Source of the DNA: Wenzhouxiangella sp. XN24
GTDB lineage: Bacteria > Pseudomonadota > Gammaproteobacteria > Steroidobacterales > XN24
DNA length: 64,000 nt
Assembly (NCBI RefSeq): GCF_011064545.1
Contig: NZ_JAAMFG010000036.1
Span: 186,001-250,000, forward strand
Direction: 5' to 3'
A program made the position numbers and the translations under genes. This document shows, piece by piece, positions 49,520 to 57,982 of this stretch. Under the pieces are notes generated by a model. It was not told the DNA's origin. It did not search any database and saw only the letters and a list, made by a program, of their open reading frames with translations. How positions within the stretch are numbered: position 1 is the first letter of the stretch; each line of letters begins with the position of its first letter.

Positions 49520-50577
49520 GGCCCCTGATCGTGGACAAGGTGGCTTCCGTGGCCCAGAGCTGCCGCCTGGGGCGCGAGGTCAAGATCGCGGCGGAGATCC
49601 CCTGCGAGGAAGGCATCGTCATCGCCGTCGAAGTGCTGTCCGACAAGTCCACCTACAACACCCTCGAGCTCGTGTCGGGCAGGATGGCGCAGGTGAAGCG
49701 CGGCGACATCATCGTCGGTGCCCTGGGCCACCGGCACGCGCTGTTCGGCTACTCGGGCCACATCCCCGAGAAGCTGGCGCCGGGCGACACGATCAACCTC
49801 TTGAACCTCGGCGGCGTCATGGGCATCTGCGACTCCGTCAACCGCGACCGCGGCCAGCCCTTCGAGTGCCGCGTGCTGGGATCGGTGCTGCACTTCCCGT
49901 ACCTCGGCGAACGCATCGGCACGCCCGCGCGCGTCGGCGCCCTCACGCTGCCGGAGGACCCGGCCGTGAACATCCGCGGCATCCCGGCGATCGCGCTGGC
50001 CGGCACCTGCATGGACGCGGGCAAGACCGCCGCGGCCGCGGCCATCATCAGCCGCTTCTCGCACTACGGCTACCGGGTGGCTGCGTTCAAGGCGACCGGC
50101 GTGTCGTTGCGCCGCGACATCCTCGCGATGGACGACGCCGGGGCCAGCGCGAGCTCGATCTTCACCGACTTCGGCGTGGTCACGACTTCGCCGAAAAACG
50201 GCCCGCGCCTCGCGCGCACCATGCTCACGCGCATGGCGGACACGCGTCCCGACGTGATCGTTTTCGAGCTGGGCGACGGCATCATGGGCGCCTACGGCGT
50301 GGAGGCGATCCTGCACGACCCGGAAGTGCGCAAGGCGCTGTCCGCCGTGGTGTTGTGCGCCAACGATCCGGTCGGGGCTTTCGGCGGGGTGCACCTGCTG
50401 CGCGAGCGTTTCGGCATCGAGCCGGCGCTGGTCACGGGCCGCTCCACCGACAACGAGGTGGGCGTGCGCATCATTCGCGAGCAGATGGGCGTGCCCGCCT
50501 ACAACGCCCTCACGCAGGAGGCCGAACTCGGCGAGCACCTGCGCGGCGTGCTGTTCGGCGCGCAGGTCGGATCATGA
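49516..50577 (+). CDS. P-loop protein resembling DUF1611/DgcN, inside the arg cluster
   Basis: This 353-residue protein does not belong to a classical arginine-synthesis family. The C-terminal two-thirds has a SIMIBI-type P-loop: GTCMDAGKT at residues 163-171, KATG at 192-195, TDFG at 217-220, DVIVFELGDG at 246-255 and AVVLCAND. That order (GTxxxxGKT, F.ATG, DF, vE.G.G, VL) matches my memory of DUF1611 proteins, of which DgcN is a glutamate N-acetyltransferase. The first 150 residues differ from the usual DUF1611 N-terminal domain. Start is GTG at 49516 and it overlaps argC (ATGA). No N-acylglutamate synthase is otherwise present, so it is a candidate for that step, which is inference. Confidence 0.65.
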   Translation: MRPLIVDKVASVAQSCRLGREVKIAAEIPCEEGIVIAVEVLSDKSTYNTLELVSGRMAQVKRGDIIVGALGHRHALFGYSGHIPEKLAPGDTINLLNLGGVMGICDSVNRDRGQPFECRVLGSVLHFPYLGERIGTPARVGALTLPEDPAVNIRGIPAIALAGTCMDAGKTAAAAAIISRFSHYGYRVAAFKATGVSLRRDILAMDDAGASASSIFTDFGVVTTSPKNGPRLARTMLTRMADTRPDVIVFELGDGIMGAYGVEAILHDPEVRKALSAVVLCANDPVGAFGGVHLLRERFGIEPALVTGRSTDNEVGVRIIREQMGVPAYNALTQEAELGEHLRGVLFGAQVGS

Positions 50578-51632
50578 GCGAGCGGCTTCCCGTCGCCGTG
50601 CTCGGCGGCACCGGCTACGTCGCCGGGGAATTCCTGCGCCTGCTCGCGAGCCATCCGCAGCTGGGGCTGGCGGCGGTGTCCTCGGAAAGCCGCGCCGGCC
50701 AGGCCGTGGGCGCGACGTTTCCGAACCTGTCCTCGGCGTGGGCCGACACCCGCTTCTGCGACGAGGCGGAACTCGCGAAGCAGGTTGCCGGGGGACGCGT
50801 TCGCGCACTGTTCTCCGCCCTGCCGCACGGCGCCGCGGCCGCGCGCATCGATTCCTTGCTGAAGACTGCGGAGCAGGCCGGCGCACCCTTGACCGTAGTG
50901 GACGCCTCCGCTGATTTCCGCTTCCGCGCAGCGGCCGACTACGAGCGCGTCTACGGCCATCCGCATCCCTGCCCGGATCGGCTCGCGCAGTTCGCCTCGG
51001 CACTCCCGGAGCACCTGGCCGGCTGCCCGGCGCCGCACGTCGCGCACCCCGGCTGTTTCGTCACCTCGGTGCTGCTCGGCATCGTGCCGCTGCTCAACGC
51101 GGAGCTTGTCGCGCCGGAATTCCATGTCTCCGCGATCACCGGCAGCACGGGGGTAGGCCGCAAGCTCGGTGAGACCACTCATCATCCCGAGCGGCACGGC
51201 AACATGTTCGCGTACCAGCCGCTGGTGCATCGGCACAGGCCCGAGATCGAGCAGCTCGCGACCGAAGCCGCGGCGCCGTGCAAGGTGCACTTCGTCCCCC
51301 ACTCGGGCGCCTGGGCACGCGGCATCCACGCCACGATCCACGGCCGTCTCGCGTCCGGCGCCGATCTCGCCGCGCTGAAGGCGGCGCTGGCCGGCGCCTA
51401 TGCCGGCTCGCCGTTCGTCGAGGTCATCGACACGCCGCCGCGTCTCAAGGACGTCACCGGCTCGAACCGCGCGCGGCTGGCGGTCGCCGCGGATGCGGAG
51501 GCCTTCGTCGTGATGGTGGTGATCGACAATCTCCTGAAGGGGGCGGCCGGCGGCGCCCTCCAGTGGATGAACCGCCTGCTGTCGCTGCCGGAAGACGCCG
51601 GCCTGCGCCTCCCGGGAGCCGGCTGGATATGA
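50574..51632 (+). CDS. argC: N-acyl-gamma-glutamyl-phosphate reductase
   Basis: This 352-residue enzyme reduces N-acyl-glutamyl phosphate to the semialdehyde with NADPH. The N-terminal Rossmann motif VLGGTGYVAGEFLRLL and the catalytic Cys151 in HPGCFVTS are present, followed by the substrate region SAITGSTGVGRK and a catalytic-His segment PHSGAWARGIHATIH. It overlaps the P-loop gene and argD by ATGA. Length is normal for type 1 ArgC. Whether the substrate carries an acetyl or succinyl group is not evident from this sequence. Confidence 0.9.
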   Translation: MSERLPVAVLGGTGYVAGEFLRLLASHPQLGLAAVSSESRAGQAVGATFPNLSSAWADTRFCDEAELAKQVAGGRVRALFSALPHGAAAARIDSLLKTAEQAGAPLTVVDASADFRFRAAADYERVYGHPHPCPDRLAQFASALPEHLAGCPAPHVAHPGCFVTSVLLGIVPLLNAELVAPEFHVSAITGSTGVGRKLGETTHHPERHGNMFAYQPLVHRHRPEIEQLATEAAAPCKVHFVPHSGAWARGIHATIHGRLASGADLAALKAALAGAYAGSPFVEVIDTPPRLKDVTGSNRARLAVAADAEAFVVMVVIDNLLKGAAGGALQWMNRLLSLPEDAGLRLPGAGWI

Positions 51633-52801
51633 GCACGACCCCTGCACCGATCCTCGACACGCCGGACGAGCGCGCCTGGACGCTGCCGGTCTATGCCCAG
51701 CTCGACCTCCATCCGTTGCGCGGCGACGGCGCCTGGCTCGAGATGGATGACGGCCGGCGGGTGCTGGACATGTACGGCGGCCATGCCGTCGCCTCGCTCG
51801 GTTACGCCCACCCGCGCCTCGTCGCCGCCCTGCGCGACCAGGTGGAGCGGCTCACCTTCCAGAGCAACCTGCTGCCGCTGGAACTGAGGGCACGGGCCTG
51901 CGCCGCGCTGGCGCGCTTCGCGCCGCCGGGCCTCGACCGCGTGTTCCTCGTCAACAGCGGCGCCGAGGCGAACGAGAACGCGTTGAAGCTGGCGTTCGGC
52001 CAGCCGGGACGCACCCGCATCGTCGCCGTGGAAGGCGCCTTTCACGGCCGCACCGCGGCGGCGGCGGCGGTCACCTGGGGCAGCGAGAAATGGTACGGCT
52101 TCCCGCAGCAACCGTTCGAAGTCAGCTTCGTCTCGCCACGAGACCTCGCCGCCCTCGATCACCTGGTCGGCGAGGACACCGCCGCGCTGATCGTCGAGCC
52201 CGTCCAGGGCGTGGCAGGCGCGCTCGACCTGCCTGCCGAGTTTCTTGCCGCGGCGCGCCGGGCGACCCGCGATGCCGGCGCCCTGCTGATCTTCGACGAG
52301 GTCCAGTGCGGCATGGGCCGGACCGGGCGACCTTTCGCCGCGGACCACTACGGCATCACGCCGGACATCATCACGACGGCCAAGGGCCTCGCCGGCGGAT
52401 TCCCGGCCGGCGCGGTCATCACCACCGCGCAACTCGCGGCGGAGCTGAAGATCGGCGAACTCGGCACGACCTTCGGCGGCGGCCCGATGGCCTGCGCGGC
52501 GATCGAGACGGTGCTGGCCGTGATCCGCGACGAGAACCTGCTCGAGCGCGTGCGCGTCCTGTCGGCACAGATCCGCGAAAGCTGCCTGGTCGGCCCGGTC
52601 CGATCGATCCAGGGCGCGGGCTTCCTGCTCGGCCTCGTCTGCAGCCGCCCGGCGCGCGAGATCCAGGCCGAACTGCTGGAACACGATATTCTTGCGGGCA
52701 CCAGTGCCGACCCGCGCGTGCTGCGCCTTCTGCCGCCGCTGACCCTCGAAACCGAACACGTCGCCCGACTCGCGGCGGCCCTTGCGGAGATCGCTCCATG
52801 A
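51629..52801 (+). CDS. argD: N-acylornithine aminotransferase
   Basis: This 390-residue class-III PLP aminotransferase converts the N-acyl semialdehyde to N-acylornithine with glutamate. NSGAEANENALKLAF, FHGRT, IFDEVQCGMGRTG and PLP Lys252 in TAKGLAGG are conserved. It starts with ATG 51629 in a 4-base overlap with argC; a longer frame to 51278 overlaps argC and was rejected. It also overlaps the carbamoyltransferase gene (ATGA, 52798-52801). Confidence 0.9.
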   Translation: MSTTPAPILDTPDERAWTLPVYAQLDLHPLRGDGAWLEMDDGRRVLDMYGGHAVASLGYAHPRLVAALRDQVERLTFQSNLLPLELRARACAALARFAPPGLDRVFLVNSGAEANENALKLAFGQPGRTRIVAVEGAFHGRTAAAAAVTWGSEKWYGFPQQPFEVSFVSPRDLAALDHLVGEDTAALIVEPVQGVAGALDLPAEFLAAARRATRDAGALLIFDEVQCGMGRTGRPFAADHYGITPDIITTAKGLAGGFPAGAVITTAQLAAELKIGELGTTFGGGPMACAAIETVLAVIRDENLLERVRVLSAQIRESCLVGPVRSIQGAGFLLGLVCSRPAREIQAELLEHDILAGTSADPRVLRLLPPLTLETEHVARLAAALAEIAP

Positions 52802-53808
52802 AACGCTTCATCGACCTGGCCGAGAACACCCCCGAAGAACTGGCCGAACTGCTCGCGCTGGCGGGGCGCCTCGACCGCCATCCCGAACCGCAGGCCCTCA
52901 CCGGCAAGGTGCTCGGGATGCTGTTCTTCAATCCCTCCCTGCGCACCGTGGCCTCCTTCCAGGCCGCCATGGGCCGGCTCGGCGGCTCGTCCTTCGTCAT
53001 CACGCCGGGCGCGGGCACATGGAAGCTGGAGGCGCGCAACGGCATCGTGATGGACGGCGACGCGGCCGAGCATATCCGCGAGGCCGTGCCGGTGCTGGCG
53101 AGTTATGCCGACGTGCTGGGCATCCGCGCCTTCGCCGGGGGCATCGACCTCGAGGCCGACCTCGAGGAACGCAAGTTCATGGAGATGGCCTCGATCTGCC
53201 CCGCCCCGCTGGTGAACCTCGAGTCCGCGGTCAACCATCCCTGCCAGGCGCTCGGCGACTGGAAGACGATGGACGATCTCGAAGTGCCGGCGAGCGGCGG
53301 GCGTTTCGTGTTGTCGTGGGCCAACCACCCGCACGCGCTGCCGCTGGCGGTGCCCGCCGCCGTGGTGCACATGGCCGCGATGCGGGGCATGGACGTCACG
53401 GTGCTGCGGCCCGAAGGCTATGCGCTCCCGGATCCGATCATGCAGCGGGCGCGGGATGCCGCGGCGCGCTCCGGGGGCTCGGTCCGCGAGACCGACGATC
53501 GCAAGGAAGCGACCGAGGGCGCGCACGTGATCTACGCGAAAAGCTGGGGCTCGACGAGTCACTACGGCCGGCCGGCGGACGACCGCAACCTGCGCAGCAA
53601 CCTGGAGCACTGGACCGTCGACGAATCCTGGTTCGACAACGCGTTGGCCGAGGCGATCTTCATGCACTGCCTGCCGGTGCGTCGCAACGTGGTGGTGGCG
53701 GACGAGGTGCTCGACGGACCGCGCAGCCGCGTGCTGCCCCAGGCCCGCAACCGCATGACCGTGCAGGCGGCGATCCTGCACCGGCTGCTGCTCGGAGGTG
53801 GGCGATGA
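52798..53808 (+). CDS. argF': N-acyl-L-ornithine carbamoyltransferase, succinylornithine-like
   Basis: This 336-residue transcarbamylase has the carbamoyl-phosphate motif FFNPSLRT (43-50, where the family has SxRTR-type segments) and the catalytic HCLPVRRN (near 289). It differs from ordinary ArgF and belongs to the branch that carbamoylates N-acylated ornithine. GTWKLE, IVMDGDAAEH, ASYADVLGIRAF, WANHPHALPLAVP and FMHCLPVRRNVVV match the Bacteroides N-succinylornithine enzyme better than the Xanthomonas N-acetylornithine enzyme. The residue that separates them in published mutants (Glu92 acetyl type, Pro90 succinyl type) is Ala90 here. The gene overlaps argD and argB. Confidence 0.85.
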   Translation: MKRFIDLAENTPEELAELLALAGRLDRHPEPQALTGKVLGMLFFNPSLRTVASFQAAMGRLGGSSFVITPGAGTWKLEARNGIVMDGDAAEHIREAVPVLASYADVLGIRAFAGGIDLEADLEERKFMEMASICPAPLVNLESAVNHPCQALGDWKTMDDLEVPASGGRFVLSWANHPHALPLAVPAAVVHMAAMRGMDVTVLRPEGYALPDPIMQRARDAAARSGGSVRETDDRKEATEGAHVIYAKSWGSTSHYGRPADDRNLRSNLEHWTVDESWFDNALAEAIFMHCLPVRRNVVVADEVLDGPRSRVLPQARNRMTVQAAILHRLLLGGGR

Positions 53809-54761
53809 GCAACCTGCTCGACGGACACGGCGAACGCGCCATCGCGGTGACCGCCCTGAAGGCGGCCGTGCCCTACATCCGGATGTTCAAGCGCAAGGTG
53901 TTCGTCATCAAGGCGGGCGGCGCCGTGTTCAGCGACGAGGAGAGCACGCGCGAACTGATCGAGCAGCTCGGCATCCTCTACGAGGTCGGGATTCACGTCG
54001 TGCTGGTGCATGGCGGCGGCCCCCAGTCCACCGCGCTCGCCAAGGCGCTCGACGTCCCCGCGCAGTTCGTCGAGGGGCGGCGCGTGACTGACGAGCGCTC
54101 GCTCCAGGTCGCCACCATGGTGCTCAACGGCATCATCAACACGCGGGTGTTGGCGATCTGCCGGGACATCGGCCTGCCGGCCATCGGCATGAGCGGCGTG
54201 GATGCCGGCCTGATCAAGGCGCACCGCCGCCCCCCCGTGGCGCTCGAGGGTGACGGCGGCGGGACCGTGGACTACGGTTTCGTCGGCGACATCGACGACG
54301 TGGACAGCGGCGTGCTGCAGCGACAGATCGAGGCCGGTTTCCTGCCGATCATCAGCCCGCTCTCGGCGGACGAGGACGGCATCCTGCTGAACATCAACGC
54401 CGACACCGTGGCGGCGGCGATCGCGGTCGCGCTGAAAGCCGAGAAGCTGATCCTGCTGACGGGCGCCCCCGGCATCCTGGACGACGTCGCCGACCAGAGT
54501 TCCCTGGTCTCGTACCTCGACCTCGCCGACCTGGAGCGCATGCGGGCCGAGGGCCGGCTGGACGCCGGGATGAAGCCCAAGGCCGACGCGATCAAGTTCG
54601 CGGTGCGCGGCGGCGTGCCGCGGGTGCACGTGATCTCCTGGCAGGTGCCGGACAGCCTGTTGCTGGAGGTCTTCACCAACGAGGGCACCGGGACGCTGGT
54701 GGTCCAGGACACCGGCACCCTCACGCCGGAGGAACAGGCGGCGGCGGAGGACGAAGACTGA
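53805..54761 (+). CDS. argB: N-acylglutamate kinase
   Basis: This 318-residue amino-acid kinase phosphorylates N-acylglutamate. Motifs are VIKAGG (34-39, ATP phosphate binding), VLVHGGGPQ, the GRRVTDERSL stretch, MVLNGIIN and the nucleotide region LILLTGAPGIL. The N-terminal helix (RAIAVTALKAAVPYIRMFKRK) is of the kind associated with arginine-inhibitable hexameric kinases, so feedback control is plausible. There is no fused acetyltransferase domain, unlike the Xanthomonas NAGS-K enzyme. The start overlaps the carbamoyltransferase (ATGA) and the stop overlaps argH (TGATG). Confidence 0.9.
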   Translation: MSNLLDGHGERAIAVTALKAAVPYIRMFKRKVFVIKAGGAVFSDEESTRELIEQLGILYEVGIHVVLVHGGGPQSTALAKALDVPAQFVEGRRVTDERSLQVATMVLNGIINTRVLAICRDIGLPAIGMSGVDAGLIKAHRRPPVALEGDGGGTVDYGFVGDIDDVDSGVLQRQIEAGFLPIISPLSADEDGILLNINADTVAAAIAVALKAEKLILLTGAPGILDDVADQSSLVSYLDLADLERMRAEGRLDAGMKPKADAIKFAVRGGVPRVHVISWQVPDSLLLEVFTNEGTGTLVVQDTGTLTPEEQAAAEDED

Positions 54762-55978
54762 TGAGCCGGATGTGGGACAAGGGCGATCCTCTCGACAACC
54801 AGGTGCTGGCCTACACGGCCGGCGAGGACCACGAACTCGACAACCGCCTGGTGCCCTATGACGTGCGGGCGTCGATCGCCCACGCGCGGATGCTGCAGGC
54901 GCAGGGCCTGCTGTCGGCGGATCACTGCAACGCGATCGAGTCGGGCCTGCAGGCCCTCGCCGATGCACATGCCGCAGGCGAGTGGCGCATCGGGCTGGAG
55001 GAGGAAGACGTCCACAACGCGCTGGAGCATCGCCTCTCGCTGGTTTCGCCGGAAGCGGCGGCCCATGTCCATCTCGGCCGCTCGCGCAACGACCAGGTCC
55101 TCACCGCGCTGCGGCTCTACCTCAAAGACGCGGCGCGCATGCTGCACGACGGCGCCGGGCGGGTGGCCGCGGAACTGGACGCACTGGCGGAGCGCGAGAA
55201 CGACACGCCCCTGCCGGGTTACACGCATCTCCAGCCGGCGATGCCCAGCTCGGTCCGCCTGTGGGCCGAAGGCTTCGCCGCCGAGTTGCGCGACGACGCC
55301 GAAGGGCTGCTCGCCGCCAGCCGGCGGGCCGATCGCAATCCACTGGGCTCGGCTGCGGGCTACGGCGCACCCGGCCTGGCGCTGGACCGCGAACACACGC
55401 GCAAGAGTCTCGGCTTCGCCGCGATCCACCAGCCCGTCACCGCCGTCCAGCTGTCGCGCGGCAAGGCCGAGGCGCAGCTGGTGTTCGAGATTCACCTGCT
55501 GATGCAGGACCTGGGGCGCCTCGCCGCAGACCTGATCCTGTTCTGCAGCCAGGAATTCAGCTACGTCGCCCTGCCGACCTCGATGACCACCGGCTCGTCG
55601 ATCATGCCGCAGAAACGCAATCCGGACGTGTTCGAGCTGGTGCGCGGACGCGCAGCGACCACGCTCGGCTGCCTGTCCGAGACGCTGGCGGTGCCGGCGA
55701 AGCTGACCTCTGGCTATCATCGCGACCTGCAGCTGCTCAAGGCGCCGCTGTTCCGGGCCATCGATCTTGCCGAGGCGACGCTCGGAATCATGGGCCATGC
55801 GCTGCCCGAAGTGACCTTCATCGCCGAGAATATCCGCATGGAGCAACAACTCTACGCCACCCAGGATGCCTACCGCCTCGTGACCGAGGAAGGCCTTTCG
55901 TTCCGCGAGGCGTATCGCCGCGTCGGCGCATCGCTGGCGCGCCTGCGCGGCAAGGAGCCGGGGAAGGACGGCGAATGA
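54761..55978 (+). CDS. argH: Argininosuccinate lyase
   Basis: This 405-residue fumarase/aspartase-superfamily enzyme splits argininosuccinate to arginine and fumarate. The signature SSIMPQKRNPD is at about residues 280-290; other segments are EEDVHNALEHRL, GRSRNDQVLTALRLY, and YTHLQPAMPSS. It follows argB with one-base overlap and is followed by the thioesterase gene with ATGA. It ends the arginine-specific part of the train. No deacylase (argE-like) gene lies here. Confidence 0.93.
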   Translation: MSRMWDKGDPLDNQVLAYTAGEDHELDNRLVPYDVRASIAHARMLQAQGLLSADHCNAIESGLQALADAHAAGEWRIGLEEEDVHNALEHRLSLVSPEAAAHVHLGRSRNDQVLTALRLYLKDAARMLHDGAGRVAAELDALAERENDTPLPGYTHLQPAMPSSVRLWAEGFAAELRDDAEGLLAASRRADRNPLGSAAGYGAPGLALDREHTRKSLGFAAIHQPVTAVQLSRGKAEAQLVFEIHLLMQDLGRLAADLILFCSQEFSYVALPTSMTTGSSIMPQKRNPDVFELVRGRAATTLGCLSETLAVPAKLTSGYHRDLQLLKAPLFRAIDLAEATLGIMGHALPEVTFIAENIRMEQQLYATQDAYRLVTEEGLSFREAYRRVGASLARLRGKEPGKDGE

Positions 55979-56406
55979 GCATCTGGCGCCAGCGACCCGA
56001 ACTCGAGGCATTGAACGCGATGGCCGGCGATACCCTGGTCGCGCACCTCGATATCCGCTTCACCGAAGTCGGCGAGGATTACGTCGTCGCCACGATGCCG
56101 GTGGACGCGCGCACTCACCAGCCCTTCGGCCTGTTGCATGGCGGGGCGAGCGCCGTCCTCGCCGAGACGCTCGGCAGCATGGGCGCCAATTATTGTCTCG
56201 ACCAGCAGTCCGAGTACGCCGTCGGCCTCGAGATCAATGCCAATCATCTTCGCCCGGTGCGCAGCGGTCGCGTCACGGGCACCGCGCGCCCGCTGCACGT
56301 CGGCAGGCGCACGCAGGTCTGGGAAACGCGCATCGAGGACGAGGCGGCGAGACTGGTGTGCGTGTCGCGCCTGACGCTGGCGGTCGTGCCGCGGGAGCCG
56401 AAATGA
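55975..56406 (+). CDS. Hotdog-fold thioesterase (YdiI/PaaI type)
   Basis: This 143-residue protein has the hotdog motif of the 4HBT family: HQPFGLLHGGASAVLAETLGSMG (HGG and catalytic acid/Glu region) and AVGLEINANHLRP. It resembles YdiI/MenI-like thioesterases of acyl-CoAs. It overlaps argH (ATGA) and the LptM-like gene, so it is co-translated with the arginine genes. No link to arginine synthesis is known; a housekeeping thioesterase captured in the operon is a simple explanation. Confidence 0.87.
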   Translation: MSIWRQRPELEALNAMAGDTLVAHLDIRFTEVGEDYVVATMPVDARTHQPFGLLHGGASAVLAETLGSMGANYCLDQQSEYAVGLEINANHLRPVRSGRVTGTARPLHVGRRTQVWETRIEDEAARLVCVSRLTLAVVPREPK

Positions 56407-56717
56407 CCCGCGGCGTGCCGCAGTCCCATGGGCGCGCGAAACGGTCGCTGCGCTGGCCGGGGGCGCTCGCGTTCCTGGTGGCGGTGGCGCTCGCATCGGG
56501 CTGCGGCATGTACGGGGACCTCATGCTGGAGGAGCGGCCCGTGCGCACGCCGGAGATCACCGAGTTGGAGCCGATCTCCGTGCCGCCGGGGGGCGCGCCG
56601 GAAGTGCCCGTTCCGCCGGCGGATCCGCCGGTCGTTCCACCGTCGGACGTCGCCGGACCCGGCGATGGCGACGAAGGCAGGAAAAAGAACGAGGACGACC
56701 CGGCGGGCGGCTCGTGA
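56403..56717 (+). CDS. lptM: LptM-like lipoprotein
   Basis: This 104-residue lipoprotein has a basic N-terminus, a hydrophobic segment and lipobox LASGC, followed by GMYGDLMLEE, as in the E. coli YifL/LptM sequence that begins CGLKGPLYFP-like after the lipid cysteine. LptM helps LptD fold by promoting its disulfides at the outer membrane. The remainder is a Pro-rich linker (VPPADPPVVPPSDVAG) with a charged end. Position directly before lysA (overlap GTGA) supports the assignment, since the gene usually precedes lysA or dapF. Confidence 0.7.
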   Translation: MTRGVPQSHGRAKRSLRWPGALAFLVAVALASGCGMYGDLMLEERPVRTPEITELEPISVPPGGAPEVPVPPADPPVVPPSDVAGPGDGDEGRKKNEDDPAGGS

Positions 56718-57982
56718 CCTTGAGCCCGGGTTTCACTTATCGCGACGGGCAGCTGTGCGCCGAGTCGGTGCCGCTCGAGACCCTCGCGGCCCGCTACGGA
56801 ACGCCCTGCTACGTGTACTCCCGCAACGTCCTGGAGGCGCGTTACGACGCCTACGCCGCGGCTTTTTCGGGCCGGCCCGTGCGTCTCTGCTACGCGGTAA
56901 AGGCCAACGGCAATCTCGCCGTGCTGGGCGCTCTCGCGGCGCGCGGAGCCGCCTTCGACATCGTCTCCGGCGGCGAACTCGCACGGGTCATCCGCGCCGG
57001 CGGCGACCCGCGGCGCGTCGTGTTCTCCGGGGCCTGCAAGCTCGACGAGGAACTGCGCTTCGCACTCGCCCAGGACATCGCCTGTTTCAACGTCGAGTCG
57101 GCGCCCGAGCTGCACCGGCTCTCGGCCCTCGCGAACGAAAGCGGCCGCGAGGCGCGCGTCGCCCTGCGCGTCAATCCGGACGTCGAGGCCGGCGGTCACA
57201 GGCACATCTCCACCGGGCGGCGGGAACACAAGTTCGGCGTCGCCATGGAGGACGCCGAGGCGTTGCTGGTCGCTGCGAAAGCACTACCCGGCATCCGCCT
57301 GGAGGGTGTCGCCTGCCACATCGGCTCGCAGATGATGTCGCTCGAGCCGCTGGCGCTGGCGCTCGAGCAGCTGGCCGCGTTCATCAGGCGGCTGCAGGCG
57401 AACGGCTTTCGCCTCGCCCACGTGGACGCCGGCGGCGGGCTGGGGATCGATCACGGCGGCCAGGCGGCGCCGACCCCGGCCGCCTACGCCGACGTCGTGC
57501 TCGCGGCCCTGGGCGGCCTCGGCCTGGAGATCGTGCTCGAGCCCGGGCGCTCGATCGCCGGCCCCGCCGGAGTGCTGCTCACGCGCGTCGCCTACCTGAA
57601 ACAGGGCCATGGGCGGAAATTCGCGCTGGTCGATGCCGCCATGAACGACCTGTTGCGGCCCGCCCTGTACGAGGGCTGGCACGACATCCTCCCGGTACGC
57701 GACGGCGGACTGCCCGATGACGAGCCGATCGACGTGGTCGGCCCGGTGTGCGAGACCGGCGATTTCCTCGGCCGTGACCGGCGCCTGCCGGTGCGCGCCG
57801 GCGACCTGCTGGCCGTAGCCGATGCCGGCGCCTACGGATTCGTCATGAGCTCGAATTACAATGCCCGCCCGAGAATCTGCGAGATCATGGTCGCAGGCGA
57901 CGAAGCGCGGGTCGTACGCCGGCGCGAAGAGGTCGAGGAATTGTGGCGGGGTGAGGCGCTGTTCGAGGATGCGAATCCATGA
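56714..57982 (+). CDS. lysA: Diaminopimelate decarboxylase
   Basis: This 422-residue PLP enzyme of fold type III makes lysine from meso-diaminopimelate. PLP Lys63 is in CYAVKAN, followed by the family DIVSGGEL, SGACKLDEEL, ALRVNPDVEA, HKFGV, CHIGSQ, EPGRSI and the late MNDLLRPALY and CETGDF (active-site Cys and Glu). The start is GTG 56714 overlapping the LptM stop, and the gene overlaps polA (ATGA). Confidence 0.92.
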   Translation: MTLSPGFTYRDGQLCAESVPLETLAARYGTPCYVYSRNVLEARYDAYAAAFSGRPVRLCYAVKANGNLAVLGALAARGAAFDIVSGGELARVIRAGGDPRRVVFSGACKLDEELRFALAQDIACFNVESAPELHRLSALANESGREARVALRVNPDVEAGGHRHISTGRREHKFGVAMEDAEALLVAAKALPGIRLEGVACHIGSQMMSLEPLALALEQLAAFIRRLQANGFRLAHVDAGGGLGIDHGGQAAPTPAAYADVVLAALGGLGLEIVLEPGRSIAGPAGVLLTRVAYLKQGHGRKFALVDAAMNDLLRPALYEGWHDILPVRDGGLPDDEPIDVVGPVCETGDFLGRDRRLPVRAGDLLAVADAGAYGFVMSSNYNARPRICEIMVAGDEARVVRRREEVEELWRGEALFEDANP

